From: Bog-756 sp963824645
GTDB taxonomy: Bacteria; Actinomycetota; Acidimicrobiia; Acidimicrobiales; RAAP-2
Reading direction: 5' to 3'
Assembly (NCBI GenBank): GCA_963824645.1
Contig: CAWGQC010000004.1
Coordinates: 248,001-312,000 of the forward strand
Length of the DNA: 64,000 nucleotides
Shown: one piece after another, positions 1 through 8,646 of the stretch
Layout of the letters: every line of letters starts with the position of its first letter
Numbering within the stretch: position 1 is the stretch's first letter
Made by a program: the position numbers and the translations under genes
The notes under the pieces: model-generated
The model's database searches: none
The model's input: only the letters and a program-made list of their open reading frames with translations
What the model was told of the DNA's origin: nothing

Positions 1-183
1 GGAGTGGGCGAGACGCTCGAAGGTCGGCTGCTGGCCTACGACGCCCTCGAGGAGAGCTTCCGCACTTTCAAGGTGCACCGCGACCCCGAGTGCCCGGCCT
101 GTGGCCCCAACGCCGCTCCCATCGTCATCGCCGAGTACGACGATCTGTGTATGCCCCACGCCACCGCCCCGGCCGGCGCCTGA
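1..183 (+). CDS. MoeB/ThiF-family adenylyltransferase, C-terminal end (partial)
   Basis: The window opens inside this gene; 60 codons and a TGA are visible. The tail reads GRLLAYDAL, then FRTFKVHRDPECPACG, which is the end of the E1-like MoeB/ThiF/MoeZ fold with its structural zinc motif CPxCG. These enzymes adenylate the C-terminal glycine of small sulfur carriers (MoaD or ThiS) in molybdopterin or thiamin synthesis. MoeZ-type proteins continue into a rhodanese domain, but this one stops about 25 residues after the zinc motif, so it is the short MoeB/ThiF form. The partner carrier cannot be told from the visible part. Confidence 0.8.
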   Translation, partial: GVGETLEGRLLAYDALEESFRTFKVHRDPECPACGPNAAPIVIAEYDDLCMPHATAPAGA

Positions 184-258
184 GTCACAGCTGGCCCCGG
201 CGGGTCGGTCCCAGCTGGCCACGGTCCACGAGGCGTCGGACAACCTAACCTGGTGGGC

Positions 259-1866
259 ATGGCACCGAAGAACCCGTCGTCCGAACCCGAGCCGATCAGG
301 ACCACCGATTCGGGGATCGTGATCCGGCCCGTCTACGGGCCGGACGACCTCGACGGCTGGGACCCCGACACCCAGCTCGGACAGCCCGGCCAGTATCCCT
401 TCACCCGGGGCGTCCGGGGCGACATGTACCGGGGCCGGCTGTGGACCATGCGCCAGTACGCCGGCTTCGGGACGGCCGAGTCGACCAATCAGCGGTTCAA
501 GTTCCTGTTGGGCGCCGGCCAGACCGGACTCTCCTGCGCCTTCGATCTACCCACCCAGATGGGCTACGACTCGGACCACCCGCGCTCAGAGGGGGAGGTG
601 GGCAAGGTGGGGGTGGCTATCGACTCGCTGGCCGACATGCGCCTTCTCCTGGCCGACCTTCCCCTCGACAAAGTCACCACGTCGATGACCATCAACGCCA
701 CCGCCGCCATACTCCTGCTCTTCTACCAACTGGTGGCCGAAGAGAACGGCGTGGACCCGGCCCAACTCGGCGGCACCATCCAGAACGACATCCTGAAGGA
801 GTACATCGCCCGGGGGACCTACATCTACCCGCCCCGCCCGTCCATGCGCCTGGTCACCGACACCTTCTCCTACTGCGCCGAGCACCTGCCGGCGTGGAAC
901 ACCATCTCCATCTCCGGGTACCACATCCGCGAGGCGGGCTCGACGGCCGTACAGGAGATCGCCTTCACCATCGCCAACGGGATCGCCTACGTGGAGGCGG
1001 CCCTGGCCGCCGGTCTCGATGTCGATTCATTCGCCCCCCGGCTCAGCTTCTTCTGGAACGCCCACAACAACCTGTTCGAGGAGGTGGCCAAGTTCCGGGC
1101 CTCCCGCCGGATGTGGGCCAAGATCATGACCGAGCGCTTCGGGGCCAAGGACAAGCGCTCCACCCTCCTCCGGTTCCACACCCAAACGGGCGGCTCCACC
1201 CTCACCGCCCAGCAGCCCGAGAACAACATCGTGCGGGTGACTGTTCAGGCCATGGCCGCCGTGCTCGGTGGCACCCAGAGCCTCCATACCAACGGCTTCG
1301 ACGAAGCCCTGGGATTGCCCACCGAACGGGCGGCCAAGGTGGCCCTCCGCACCCAACAGATCGTGGGCTACGAGTCCGGCGTGGCCGACACCGTCGATCC
1401 CCTGGCCGGCTCGTGGTTCGTCGAGTCGCTGACCGATGAGGTCGAGAAGGGGGCGTGGGAGTACCTCGAGCGCATCGACGCCATGGGCGGAGCCGTCGAC
1501 GCCATCGAGGCCCAGTTCATGCAGCAGGAGATCGAACAGGCCGCTTACGCCTACGCCAAGGCCATCGACTCCGAGGAAAAGGTGGTGGTGGGGGTGAACC
1601 GGTTCGTCGACGAGGAACTCGAGCCGACCGAGGTCTTTCCCATCGACGCCGAACTCCAGCGGTCACAGGTGGCCCGGGTAAGCCGGGTCAAGAGCGAACG
1701 TCAACAGGACGCGGTCGACGCCGCCCTGGCCGACGTGGAGGCTGCCGCCCGAGGCACCCAGAACCTGCTCGAGCCCATGAAGATCGCCCTGGCCCGCATG
1801 GCCACTCTGGGCGAGGTGTCCGATGTCCTGCGCGGCGTGTTCGGCGAGTTCCACCCCAACGGCTGA
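259..1866 (+). CDS. Methylmalonyl-CoA mutase-type large (substrate-binding) subunit
   Basis: The 535-residue protein is the TIM-barrel domain of the cobalamin-dependent acyl-CoA mutases, without the C-terminal B12-binding domain, so it needs a separate small subunit that is not in this window. The active-site segment RQYAGFG (Tyr about 67) carries the tyrosine of methylmalonyl-CoA mutases rather than the phenylalanine of isobutyryl-CoA mutase or isoleucine of 2-hydroxyisobutyryl-CoA mutase, and the CAFDLPT segment has alanine where the last has aspartate. This favours (R)-methylmalonyl-CoA to succinyl-CoA. A later loop reads SGYHIREAGS, where classical mutases have YHMQEAG, so specificity is not certain. 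The ATG at 259 is preferred; an in-frame GTG lies at 253 and neither has a clear ribosome binding site. The carboxylase gene nearby would supply methylmalonyl-CoA. Confidence 0.88.
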   Translation: MAPKNPSSEPEPIRTTDSGIVIRPVYGPDDLDGWDPDTQLGQPGQYPFTRGVRGDMYRGRLWTMRQYAGFGTAESTNQRFKFLLGAGQTGLSCAFDLPTQMGYDSDHPRSEGEVGKVGVAIDSLADMRLLLADLPLDKVTTSMTINATAAILLLFYQLVAEENGVDPAQLGGTIQNDILKEYIARGTYIYPPRPSMRLVTDTFSYCAEHLPAWNTISISGYHIREAGSTAVQEIAFTIANGIAYVEAALAAGLDVDSFAPRLSFFWNAHNNLFEEVAKFRASRRMWAKIMTERFGAKDKRSTLLRFHTQTGGSTLTAQQPENNIVRVTVQAMAAVLGGTQSLHTNGFDEALGLPTERAAKVALRTQQIVGYESGVADTVDPLAGSWFVESLTDEVEKGAWEYLERIDAMGGAVDAIEAQFMQQEIEQAAYAYAKAIDSEEKVVVGVNRFVDEELEPTEVFPIDAELQRSQVARVSRVKSERQQDAVDAALADVEAAARGTQNLLEPMKIALARMATLGEVSDVLRGVFGEFHPNG

Positions 1867-1917
1867 GCGACCGGCCGGGGGCCCGACCGACACTCGGGTG
1901 CGACTTCCGGGCCGCGG

Positions 1918-2490
1918 TTAGGACGGCGCCCGGAGTTCGGCCCACTCCTCGGCCAGTACGGCGTAGACCACCTCGTCGGCCCATTCGCCTTTGACCCATT
2001 CGTTCTGGACGAAGTGGGCCTCGTGGCGCATGCCCAGGCGTTCGAGGACCCGGGCCGAGGCGGTGTTGCGGGCGTCGATCCGGCCGCACACCCGGTGGGC
2101 GGCCAGTTCGGTGAAGGCCAGGTCGACCATGGCCGCTGCCGCCTCGGTGGCATAGCCGTGGCGCCGGTGCTCGGGCAGGAAGGTGTAGCCGATGTCGGCC
2201 TGACGGTGGACATCGCTGATCCAGGCGATCCCCACGTCACCGGCGATCTGGCCAGAGCCGGCCACTTCCACGGCCAGGTTGGCCCAATGGCCCGGTGCGG
2301 TGAGTTCGGAGCGGAGGGAGGCCAGCTTGGCGCGGGCCCCGTCCCGATCGACCGGTTCGTCGTACAGGAACCGGACCACGCCGGGGTCGCCGCGGAGGCG
2401 GTGGTAGGTGGGCAGTTCGTCGGCCCGCCAGGGCCGGAGCAGGAGGCGCTCGGTCCGCAGCGGGTAGGAGGGGTGGAGGCCGGTACTCAC
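1918..2490 (-). CDS. GNAT-family N-acetyltransferase (RimJ/RimL type)
   Basis: A 190-residue single-domain acetyltransferase. It begins with the LRTERLLLRPW opening typical of RimJ/RimL-like GNATs, has the acetyl-CoA pyrophosphate-binding stretch around PEHRRHGYATEA (about 106-117) and the family ending RNTASARVLERLGM. The family transfers acetyl groups from acetyl-CoA to amines, often protein N-termini or small molecules; the acceptor here is unknown. The GTG start at 2490 places it 19 bp downstream of the M20 amidohydrolase gene on the same strand, so the two are probably co-transcribed. Confidence 0.85.
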   Translation of the reverse strand: MSTGLHPSYPLRTERLLLRPWRADELPTYHRLRGDPGVVRFLYDEPVDRDGARAKLASLRSELTAPGHWANLAVEVAGSGQIAGDVGIAWISDVHRQADIGYTFLPEHRRHGYATEAAAAMVDLAFTELAAHRVCGRIDARNTASARVLERLGMRHEAHFVQNEWVKGEWADEVVYAVLAEEWAELRAPS

Positions 2491-2509
2491 CGGGCCGCCC
2501 ACGTCCTGC

Positions 2510-3754
2510 TCAGCCCGGCCGCCCGGCCAACAACCGTTCCCGCACCGGACCCGACCGCGCCGCGTCGATGACCGTCCAGGCCATGGACACCGCCCCGTCC
2601 CGGAGGGCGGCGTCGGCCGAAGGGGTGATGCAGGCGGCCGCAAATTCCGGTTGATGGTTGACGGCGCCGGCGGTTTCGATGCCCACCAGGGGATGGATGG
2701 TGGGGACGGCCAACGAGACGTTGGCCATGTCGGTGGAGAAGGTGGGCATCGGTGCCTCTTCGTCGTCGAGGGTGAACTCCCGACCGAGAGCCTCGGCATT
2801 GGCCCGGTAGAGGGCCAGGAGCTCGAGGTCGCTCTCCATGTGGGAGTAGACCGGCGACAGCGCCTCGGTGGTGACGGTACAACCGGTGGCCTGGGCTCCG
2901 GCGGCGAAGCAGGCCATGACCCGGGGCTCGAGGGCCTCGAGCCCGCCGATGGAGGTGGACCGGCACATGAACCGCCCGGTCACCGATTCCGGGATGATGT
3001 TGGCGGCCTGGCCTCCCTGGGTGACGATGCCGTGTACCTGGTCGCCGGGGCGGAGCTGCTGACGGAGAAGGCCCAGGGCCACCTGGGCGATGGTCATGGC
3101 GTCGCCGGCGTTGATGCCTTCCCAGGGGGCGGCCGAGGCGTGGGCGCTCTTGCCGACAAAGGTCACGTCGAAATGGGACACGGCCAGACAGATCCCCGCT
3201 AGTCGGTCGGCCGGCCAGGGGTGGATCATCATGGCCGCGTGCACGTCGTCGAACAGCCCCTGTTCGATCATCATGATCTTGCCGCCGCCGCCCTCCTCAG
3301 CCGGGGTGCCCAGCACCCGCACGGTGATCCCGAGTTCATCGGCCACACCGGCCAGCCCCAGACCGGCCCCCACGGCCGAGGCGGCGATGATGTTGTGCCC
3401 GCAGGCGTGACCCACGCCGGGCAGGGCGTCGTACTCGGCACACACCGCCACCACCAGGGGGCCCGACCCGGATTGGGCGCTGAAGGCGGTGTCGAGGCCC
3501 GCCACTCCCCGGGTGACGGTGAAGCCGCTGTCGGCCAGTGAGTCGGCCGTCCAGGCCGCGGCCCGGTCCTCCTCGAATGCGGTCTCGGGGTGGTCGTGAA
3601 TGGTGTGGCTGAGTGTGACCAGTCGGTTCCGCTCACCATCGATGACCATGCGGGCCTGTTCCTTGAGGGCGTGCTCCTCCCGGGCGGCCGGGGCGGGGGC
3701 ATCCCCGCCGCCCCCCTGCGGCCCGTCACCATGTGCATGTCGAAGCTCGGCCAT
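2510..3754 (-). CDS. M20-family amidohydrolase/peptidase (AbgB/ACY1L2-like)
   Basis: A 414-residue zinc amidohydrolase. Metal-binding motifs are visible: AEYDALPGVGHACGHN (about 107-122), EEGGGG (about 152-157) and the histidine of MMIHPWP; the small lid domain lies in the middle of the protein. The overall arrangement resembles the PM20D2/AbgB branch, which cleaves N-acyl amino acids or dipeptides, rather than DapE. A GAGGG ribosome-binding site lies 10 nt before the ATG. It starts 16 bp after the carboxylase alpha-chain gene and is followed by the GNAT gene, forming a leftward operon. The substrate cannot be read from the sequence. Confidence 0.87.
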   Translation of the reverse strand: MAELRHAHGDGPQGGGGDAPAPAAREEHALKEQARMVIDGERNRLVTLSHTIHDHPETAFEEDRAAAWTADSLADSGFTVTRGVAGLDTAFSAQSGSGPLVVAVCAEYDALPGVGHACGHNIIAASAVGAGLGLAGVADELGITVRVLGTPAEEGGGGKIMMIEQGLFDDVHAAMMIHPWPADRLAGICLAVSHFDVTFVGKSAHASAAPWEGINAGDAMTIAQVALGLLRQQLRPGDQVHGIVTQGGQAANIIPESVTGRFMCRSTSIGGLEALEPRVMACFAAGAQATGCTVTTEALSPVYSHMESDLELLALYRANAEALGREFTLDDEEAPMPTFSTDMANVSLAVPTIHPLVGIETAGAVNHQPEFAAACITPSADAALRDGAVSMAWTVIDAARSGPVRERLLAGRPG

Positions 3755-3770
3755 GGCCGTGGTGCCCTCT

Positions 3771-5561
3771 CTAGTCGATGACGGCGATGATGTCGCCGGG
3801 GCCGACCGAGTCGCCCGCCTGGACCCGGACCTCGGTGATGGTGCCGTCCCGCTCGGCGTTGACGTTGTTCTCCATTTTCATGGCTTCGAGCACGCAGATG
3901 GTCTGACCGATCTCCACGGCGTCACCCGCCGCCACCAGGACCTTGACGATGGTGCCCTGCATGGGTACGGCCACCGTGTTGGTGCCGGCCGCGCCCGCCG
4001 CCGCCGCTTTGGGCCGCTTGCCCCCGGTCCTACCGGCATGGGCCGTACCGGTAGCCACCACCGCCTCGCCCAGGTCGGGGACCCACAACTTGACCTGGTA
4101 CCGGCGTCCGTCGACCTCGGCCGTCACGTCGCGCAGAACGCGCGGTGCCGACTCGGCTCCGTCGGCGGCGGCTCCGGCCGGTAGTGCATCGAGGTCCCCG
4201 GCAGCGGAGGTCACGTCACTCAGGTCGAGGGTCTGTTCCACCCAGTTGGTCGAGTGCTCGCCGGCGGCGAAGTCGGGGTGGGACAAAATGGCCACGTCGG
4301 CCGGGAGGGTGGTAGCGACCCCTTGTATCTCGGTTTCGGCGATGGCCCGCAGCATGCGCCGGCGGGCCGCCTCGCGGTCGTGGCCCCACACCACCAGCTT
4401 GGCCACCAGGTTGTCGTAGAACTGGCTGACCGTGTCCCCGGCCCCGTAGCCGGCGTCGAGGCGGACCCCGGGTCCGCCCGGCTGGATGAATCGGGTGATG
4501 GTGCCGGGCGAGGGAAGAAAGGCGCCCCCGGCCGGATCCTCGGCATTGATGCGGACCTCGATGGCGTGACCGTCCCTTTTGACGTCGGCCTGGGCGAAGC
4601 CCAACGGCTCGCCCGACGCCACCCGTAACTGCCATTCGACCAGATCGAGGCCGGTGACCAACTCGGTGACCGGGTGCTCGACCTGCAGTCGGGTGTTCAT
4701 CTCCAGGAAGAAGAATTCGCCGTCCTGGTAGAGGAACTCGACCGTGCCGGCGTTGACGTAGCCGCAGGCCTCGGCCACCTTCACCGAAGCCTGGCCCATG
4801 GCCTGACGGACGTCATCGGGAAAGTTGGGGGCCGGGCTCTCCTCCACCAGCTTCTGGTGACGCCGCTGGGCTGAGCAGTCGCGCTCGCCCAGCCACACCG
4901 TGTTGCCGTGGGTGTCGGCGATGATCTGCATTTCCACGTGGCGCGGCCAGGCCAGATAGCGCTCGACGTAGCACTCGTCGCGGCCGAAGTAAGCGGCCGA
5001 TTCGCGCATGGCCGACTCGAGGGCCTCGGCCGCCGCCTCCGGATTGTCGACCACCTTCATGCCCCGACCGCCACCGCCGTAGGCCGCCTTTATGGCCACC
5101 GGCCAGCCGAACTCGTTCCCGAAGGCCACCACCTCGCTGGCCGAGGTGAGGACTTCGGATCGTCCCGGCACGCCGGAGACACCCACCCGTTCGGCGGCGT
5201 GGCGGGAGCTGATCTTGTCCCCCATGACCTCGATGGCCTCCGGTGGGGGACCGATGAAGGTCACTCCCTGTTCGGTGATGGCCCGGGCGAAGTCGGTGTT
5301 CTCGGAGAAGAAGCCATAGCCGGGATGGACGGCGTCGGCACCACTGTCGGCGATCACGCCCAGCATCGCTTCGGTGTTGAGATAGCTTTCGGCCGCCGTC
5401 TGACCCCCGAGGGCATAGGCCTCGTCGGCCAGACGGACGTGGAGCGCTTCCCGGTCGAGGTCGGAGTACACGGCCACCGTGGCCACACCGAGCTCTCGAC
5501 AGGTGCGGATCACCCGGACGGCGATCTCCCCCCGGTTGGCGATGAGGACCTTCTTCAGCAC
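3771..5561 (-). CDS. Acetyl-/propionyl-CoA carboxylase alpha chain (biotin carboxylase + BCCP)
   Basis: The 596-residue protein joins a biotin carboxylase (N-terminal KVLIANRGEIAVR, ATP-grasp loop YGGGGRGMK at 161-169, catalytic EMNTRLQVEHPVTE at 287-300) to a biotin carboxyl carrier domain whose EAMKMEN motif puts the biotinylated lysine near residue 562. It matches actinobacterial AccA3-type subunits, which pair with different carboxyltransferase beta chains to make malonyl-CoA or methylmalonyl-CoA. The GTG at 5561 is chosen because GAAAGG lies 6-7 nt upstream and the protein then begins exactly at the family start. No beta subunit is in the window. It is transcribed away from birA, whose product should attach biotin to it, and sits near the methylmalonyl-CoA mutase gene. 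Confidence 0.95.
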   Translation of the reverse strand: MLKKVLIANRGEIAVRVIRTCRELGVATVAVYSDLDREALHVRLADEAYALGGQTAAESYLNTEAMLGVIADSGADAVHPGYGFFSENTDFARAITEQGVTFIGPPPEAIEVMGDKISSRHAAERVGVSGVPGRSEVLTSASEVVAFGNEFGWPVAIKAAYGGGGRGMKVVDNPEAAAEALESAMRESAAYFGRDECYVERYLAWPRHVEMQIIADTHGNTVWLGERDCSAQRRHQKLVEESPAPNFPDDVRQAMGQASVKVAEACGYVNAGTVEFLYQDGEFFFLEMNTRLQVEHPVTELVTGLDLVEWQLRVASGEPLGFAQADVKRDGHAIEVRINAEDPAGGAFLPSPGTITRFIQPGGPGVRLDAGYGAGDTVSQFYDNLVAKLVVWGHDREAARRRMLRAIAETEIQGVATTLPADVAILSHPDFAAGEHSTNWVEQTLDLSDVTSAAGDLDALPAGAAADGAESAPRVLRDVTAEVDGRRYQVKLWVPDLGEAVVATGTAHAGRTGGKRPKAAAAGAAGTNTVAVPMQGTIVKVLVAAGDAVEIGQTICVLEAMKMENNVNAERDGTITEVRVQAGDSVGPGDIIAVID

Positions 5562-5653
5562 GCTGCGCCTTTCGAATGGAACGGTCGGAGGGGGCGGTGG
5601 GCACACCACCCCGGGGCGGCTACAACACTGTCACGGCCCGTAGGGTGTGTGCC

Positions 5654-6436
5654 ATGCCGGGCACCCGCTTCACCGATGTCCGGCGGTTCGCCACCATCGA
5701 CTCGACCAACCGGTACCTGCTGGAAGAGGCCCGGGCGGGCGCTCACGAAGGGGTGGTGGCGGTGGCCGACCACCAGACAGCGGGACGCGGTCGGCTGGGC
5801 CGGCGCTGGGAGGCTGCTCCGGGGGCCAACCTGTTGGTGTCGGTCCTTCTCCGGCCCCCACTGGCGCCCCAGCAGGCCCAACTGGGCGCCTCGGTGGTCG
5901 CCCTGGCCGCCGCCGAGGCCGTGTGGGCCGTGGCCGGCGTGGAGGTGGGGATCAAGTGGCCCAACGACCTTCTGGCCGCCGACGGCAGAAAGGTGGCCGG
6001 CGTGCTGGCCGAGGCCGACGTATCCCCCTCCTCGGCTTCGGGGTCCTTCCCACCCATGGTGGTGGGCATCGGGATCAACGCCAACTGGCCGGCACAGGAT
6101 GCCGATCTGGCCCCCGAACTGGTGGGCACGGCGACGTCGCTGGGCCAACAGACCGGTCATGCCATCGACACCGCCGCCCTTCTCGACTCCTTGCTGGCCT
6201 GTTTGGAGCCTCGGGTGGCTGACCTGGGCAGCGAGCTCGGTCAGGCCCGGCAGGCGGCCGATCTGGTGGCCCGCTGCACCACCGTGGGCACCCGGGTGCG
6301 GGTCGAGCTGGCCGGCGAGTCCTTCGTGGGCACGGCCACCGGGATCACCCCGGACGGCCATCTGACCGTGGACGTGGGCGGAATGCCGCGGACAGTGGTC
6401 GCCGGCGACGTCGTCCATGTCCGGCCCCCAGCCTGA
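5654..6436 (+). CDS. birA: Biotin--[acetyl-CoA-carboxylase] ligase
   Basis: A 260-residue biotin protein ligase with the biotinyl-AMP loop GRGRLGRRW (44-52), the KWPNDLL motif (101-107), KVAGVLAE and the C-terminal SH3-like domain. There is no N-terminal helix-turn-helix, so it is a monofunctional ligase rather than a BirA repressor. It activates biotin with ATP and attaches it to the carrier lysine of the carboxylase encoded divergently 92 bp away. A TAGGGT box at 5641-5646 lies 7 nt before the ATG, consistent with a leaderless mRNA; an in-frame GTG at 5645 overlaps that box. Confidence 0.95.
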   Translation: MPGTRFTDVRRFATIDSTNRYLLEEARAGAHEGVVAVADHQTAGRGRLGRRWEAAPGANLLVSVLLRPPLAPQQAQLGASVVALAAAEAVWAVAGVEVGIKWPNDLLAADGRKVAGVLAEADVSPSSASGSFPPMVVGIGINANWPAQDADLAPELVGTATSLGQQTGHAIDTAALLDSLLACLEPRVADLGSELGQARQAADLVARCTTVGTRVRVELAGESFVGTATGITPDGHLTVDVGGMPRTVVAGDVVHVRPPA

Positions 6437-6478
6437 GCTGGTCCTGGGCCCGTTCGGCCATGAGTATCATCCCCGACC

Positions 6479-7510
6479 ATGCGACTACTCGTCACCGGTG
6501 GGGCCGGCTTCATCGGATCGAACTTCGTCCGTTACTGGGTGACCAACCACCCTGACGACGACGTGCTGGCCTTCGACGTGCTCACCTACGCCGGAAACCG
6601 ACCCAACCTGGCCGACGTCGAGGACAGGATCGAGTTCGTGCAGGGCGACATCGGGGATCTGGAGGGCGTATCGGCCACGCTGGCCCGTCATCAGACCGAC
6701 GTCATCGTCAACTTCGCCGCCGAATCGCACAACAGCCTGGCCATCCTCGATCCGGCCCGCTTCTTCCGTACCAACGTCCTCGGCACCCAGACACTGGCCG
6801 AGGCGGCCCGTCGCCACGGTGTCTCCCGGTTCCACCACATCTCCACCTGCGAGGTCTACGGGGATCTGCCTCTCGACTCGGACGAGGTCTTCACCGAGGA
6901 GACGCCGTACCGTCCCCGCACCCCGTACAACGCCTCCAAAGCCGGTGCCGACCACGCCGTACGCGCCTACGTCGAGACTTTTGGCCTACCGGCCACCATC
7001 ACCAATTGCTGCAATAACTACGGCCCCTACCAATTCCCCGAAAAGGTCATTCCGCTGTTTACGGCCAAGGCCCTCGACGACCTGCCCCTGCCTCTCTACG
7101 CCTCCACCCAGAACCGCCGGGAGTGGCTGCACGTCGACGATCACTGCCGTGCCGTCGATCTGGTTCTCCACCACGGCGAGGTGGGGGAGACCTACAACGT
7201 GGGTAGCGGCGTGGAGGCGAGCATCGAGGAGATCGCCGACGCCGTTCTCGACGCCACCGGGCGCCCCTCTTCGCTCAAGGAGATCGTGCCCGACCGTCCC
7301 AGTCACGACCGGCGCTACCTGCTGGACTCCTCCAAGATCCGCAAGCTGTTGGGTTGGGAGCCCACCGTGCCCTTCGATCGGGGGCTGGCCGAGACGGTGG
7401 CGTGGTATGCGGCCAACCGCAGCTGGTGGGAGCCGCTGCTCGACCGGGCACCGGTGGTGGAGGAGGACTGGAAGACCGATCCGCCGCCGGACGACACCGG
7501 CAGGCAGTGA
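6479..7510 (+). CDS. dTDP-glucose 4,6-dehydratase homologue (extended SDR)
   Basis: A 343-residue extended short-chain dehydrogenase with N-terminal GGAGFIGS, NNYGPYQFPEKVIPLF and the YNASK catalytic pair (Tyr150, Lys154). It is closest in length and motifs to RmlB, which turns dTDP-glucose into dTDP-4-keto-6-deoxyglucose, and its stop overlaps the start of the rmlD-like gene. However, the STDEVYG motif of RmlB reads STCEVYG: the general-acid aspartate is cysteine 124 (codon TGC at 6848-6850), and AESHVDRS reads AESHNSLA. The reaction may therefore differ or use another acid. A TATCAT box at 6465 lies 8 nt before the ATG, suggesting a near-leaderless transcript. Confidence 0.85.
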   Translation: MRLLVTGGAGFIGSNFVRYWVTNHPDDDVLAFDVLTYAGNRPNLADVEDRIEFVQGDIGDLEGVSATLARHQTDVIVNFAAESHNSLAILDPARFFRTNVLGTQTLAEAARRHGVSRFHHISTCEVYGDLPLDSDEVFTEETPYRPRTPYNASKAGADHAVRAYVETFGLPATITNCCNNYGPYQFPEKVIPLFTAKALDDLPLPLYASTQNRREWLHVDDHCRAVDLVLHHGEVGETYNVGSGVEASIEEIADAVLDATGRPSSLKEIVPDRPSHDRRYLLDSSKIRKLLGWEPTVPFDRGLAETVAWYAANRSWWEPLLDRAPVVEEDWKTDPPPDDTGRQ

Positions 7511-8457
7511 ACACGCCCCTGCGGGTCCTCCTGACCGGGGGGAACGGGCAACTGGGTCGCGACCTGGCCGACGTTCTGGCCGGCTCCGTCCCGGACGGGG
7601 GTGAGAGCCCGGCCCGGCCCGGGGCCAGTCGCATCCTTCCCGGGGTGGCCACCACCACTTTCGAGGTCCTCTCCACCGACATCGACACGCTCGACGTCAC
7701 CGACCGCACCGCGGTACGGGCCGCGGCCGAGGCCTTCCGGCCCGACATCGTCCTGCACGGCGGGGCCTACACCGCCGTCGACGCCTGCGAATCCGATCCT
7801 GACACCGCCTTCGCCGTCAACGCCCTGGGTACCCGCAACGTGGCCGAGGCGGCCACCGACGTGGGTGCCCACCTGGTCTACATCTCGACCGACTACGTGT
7901 TCGACGGCACCCTGGACCGCCCCTATGTCGAATGGGACGCACCCGGACCGCGCTCGGTCTACGGACGCAGCAAGCTCGGTGGTGAGATCGAGGTGTCGGC
8001 CGTAGCCGGCCCGGCCGCCACCATCGTGCGGACGGCCTGGGTGAGCGGTGCCCACGGTGCCAACATGGTCAAGACGGTGCTCCGGCTGGCCGCCGGTGAT
8101 CCCGACAGCACCCTCCGGTTCGTCGACGACCAGCACGGCTGCCCCACCTTCACCGCCGACCTGGCCCGAGCCGTGGTCCGCCTGGCCCTCGACCGCCGTC
8201 CGGGCCTGTTCCACGTGACCAATCAGGGGGAGACCAGCTGGTTCGGTTTCGCCCGGGCCACGCTGGCTGCCGCCGGGCTCGACCCCCGACGGGTGGAGCC
8301 CATCGCCACGTCGGATCTCGACCCGCCGCGCCCGGCACCCCGACCGGCCAACTCGCGGCTGGACAACGCCGCCCTGCGGCTGTCCGGTATCCCTCTCCTA
8401 CCGGTTTGGACCGACGCTCTGGCCCGCCTGGTCGGGTTTCTGGCCCCTGTCACCTGA
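7507..8457 (+). CDS. rfbD: dTDP-4-dehydrorhamnose reductase
   Basis: A 316-residue RmlD-type SDR: nucleotide-binding GGNGQLG near residue 11, YISTDYVFDG, and the YGRSK catalytic motif. RmlD reduces dTDP-4-keto-L-rhamnose with NADPH to dTDP-L-rhamnose. The GTG start overlaps the TGA of the upstream dehydratase (GTGA at 7507-7510), so the pair is translationally coupled. Between beta-1 and the DVTD segment there is an insertion of roughly 25 residues relative to usual RmlD. An rmlC epimerase gene is absent from the window, while a short RmlA-like enzyme is encoded at 54777. Confidence 0.9.
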   Translation: MNTPLRVLLTGGNGQLGRDLADVLAGSVPDGGESPARPGASRILPGVATTTFEVLSTDIDTLDVTDRTAVRAAAEAFRPDIVLHGGAYTAVDACESDPDTAFAVNALGTRNVAEAATDVGAHLVYISTDYVFDGTLDRPYVEWDAPGPRSVYGRSKLGGEIEVSAVAGPAATIVRTAWVSGAHGANMVKTVLRLAAGDPDSTLRFVDDQHGCPTFTADLARAVVRLALDRRPGLFHVTNQGETSWFGFARATLAAAGLDPRRVEPIATSDLDPPRPAPRPANSRLDNAALRLSGIPLLPVWTDALARLVGFLAPVT

Positions 8458-8646
8458 TCGTCGTCGGTCGGAGGGACCCTGGACCGGCCCGCCTCCCCCG
8501 CACGAGCCGGCGGGGCCACTGTCCCGACCAGGTCAGGAACTCGCTCAATATGCACGGAGGACCTTCAGAACAGGTGAGAATGGGCCGACAACGGAAGTGC
8601 CGGGAAGTGCCCGGGAGGGAATCACAGACATGACGGGTGCCGATCG

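Noticed and set aside
8458..8646. Possible small gene in the gap between rmlD and ugd
   Set aside because: Short frames there have no convincing start signal or codon bias, and the translation is not recognisable.
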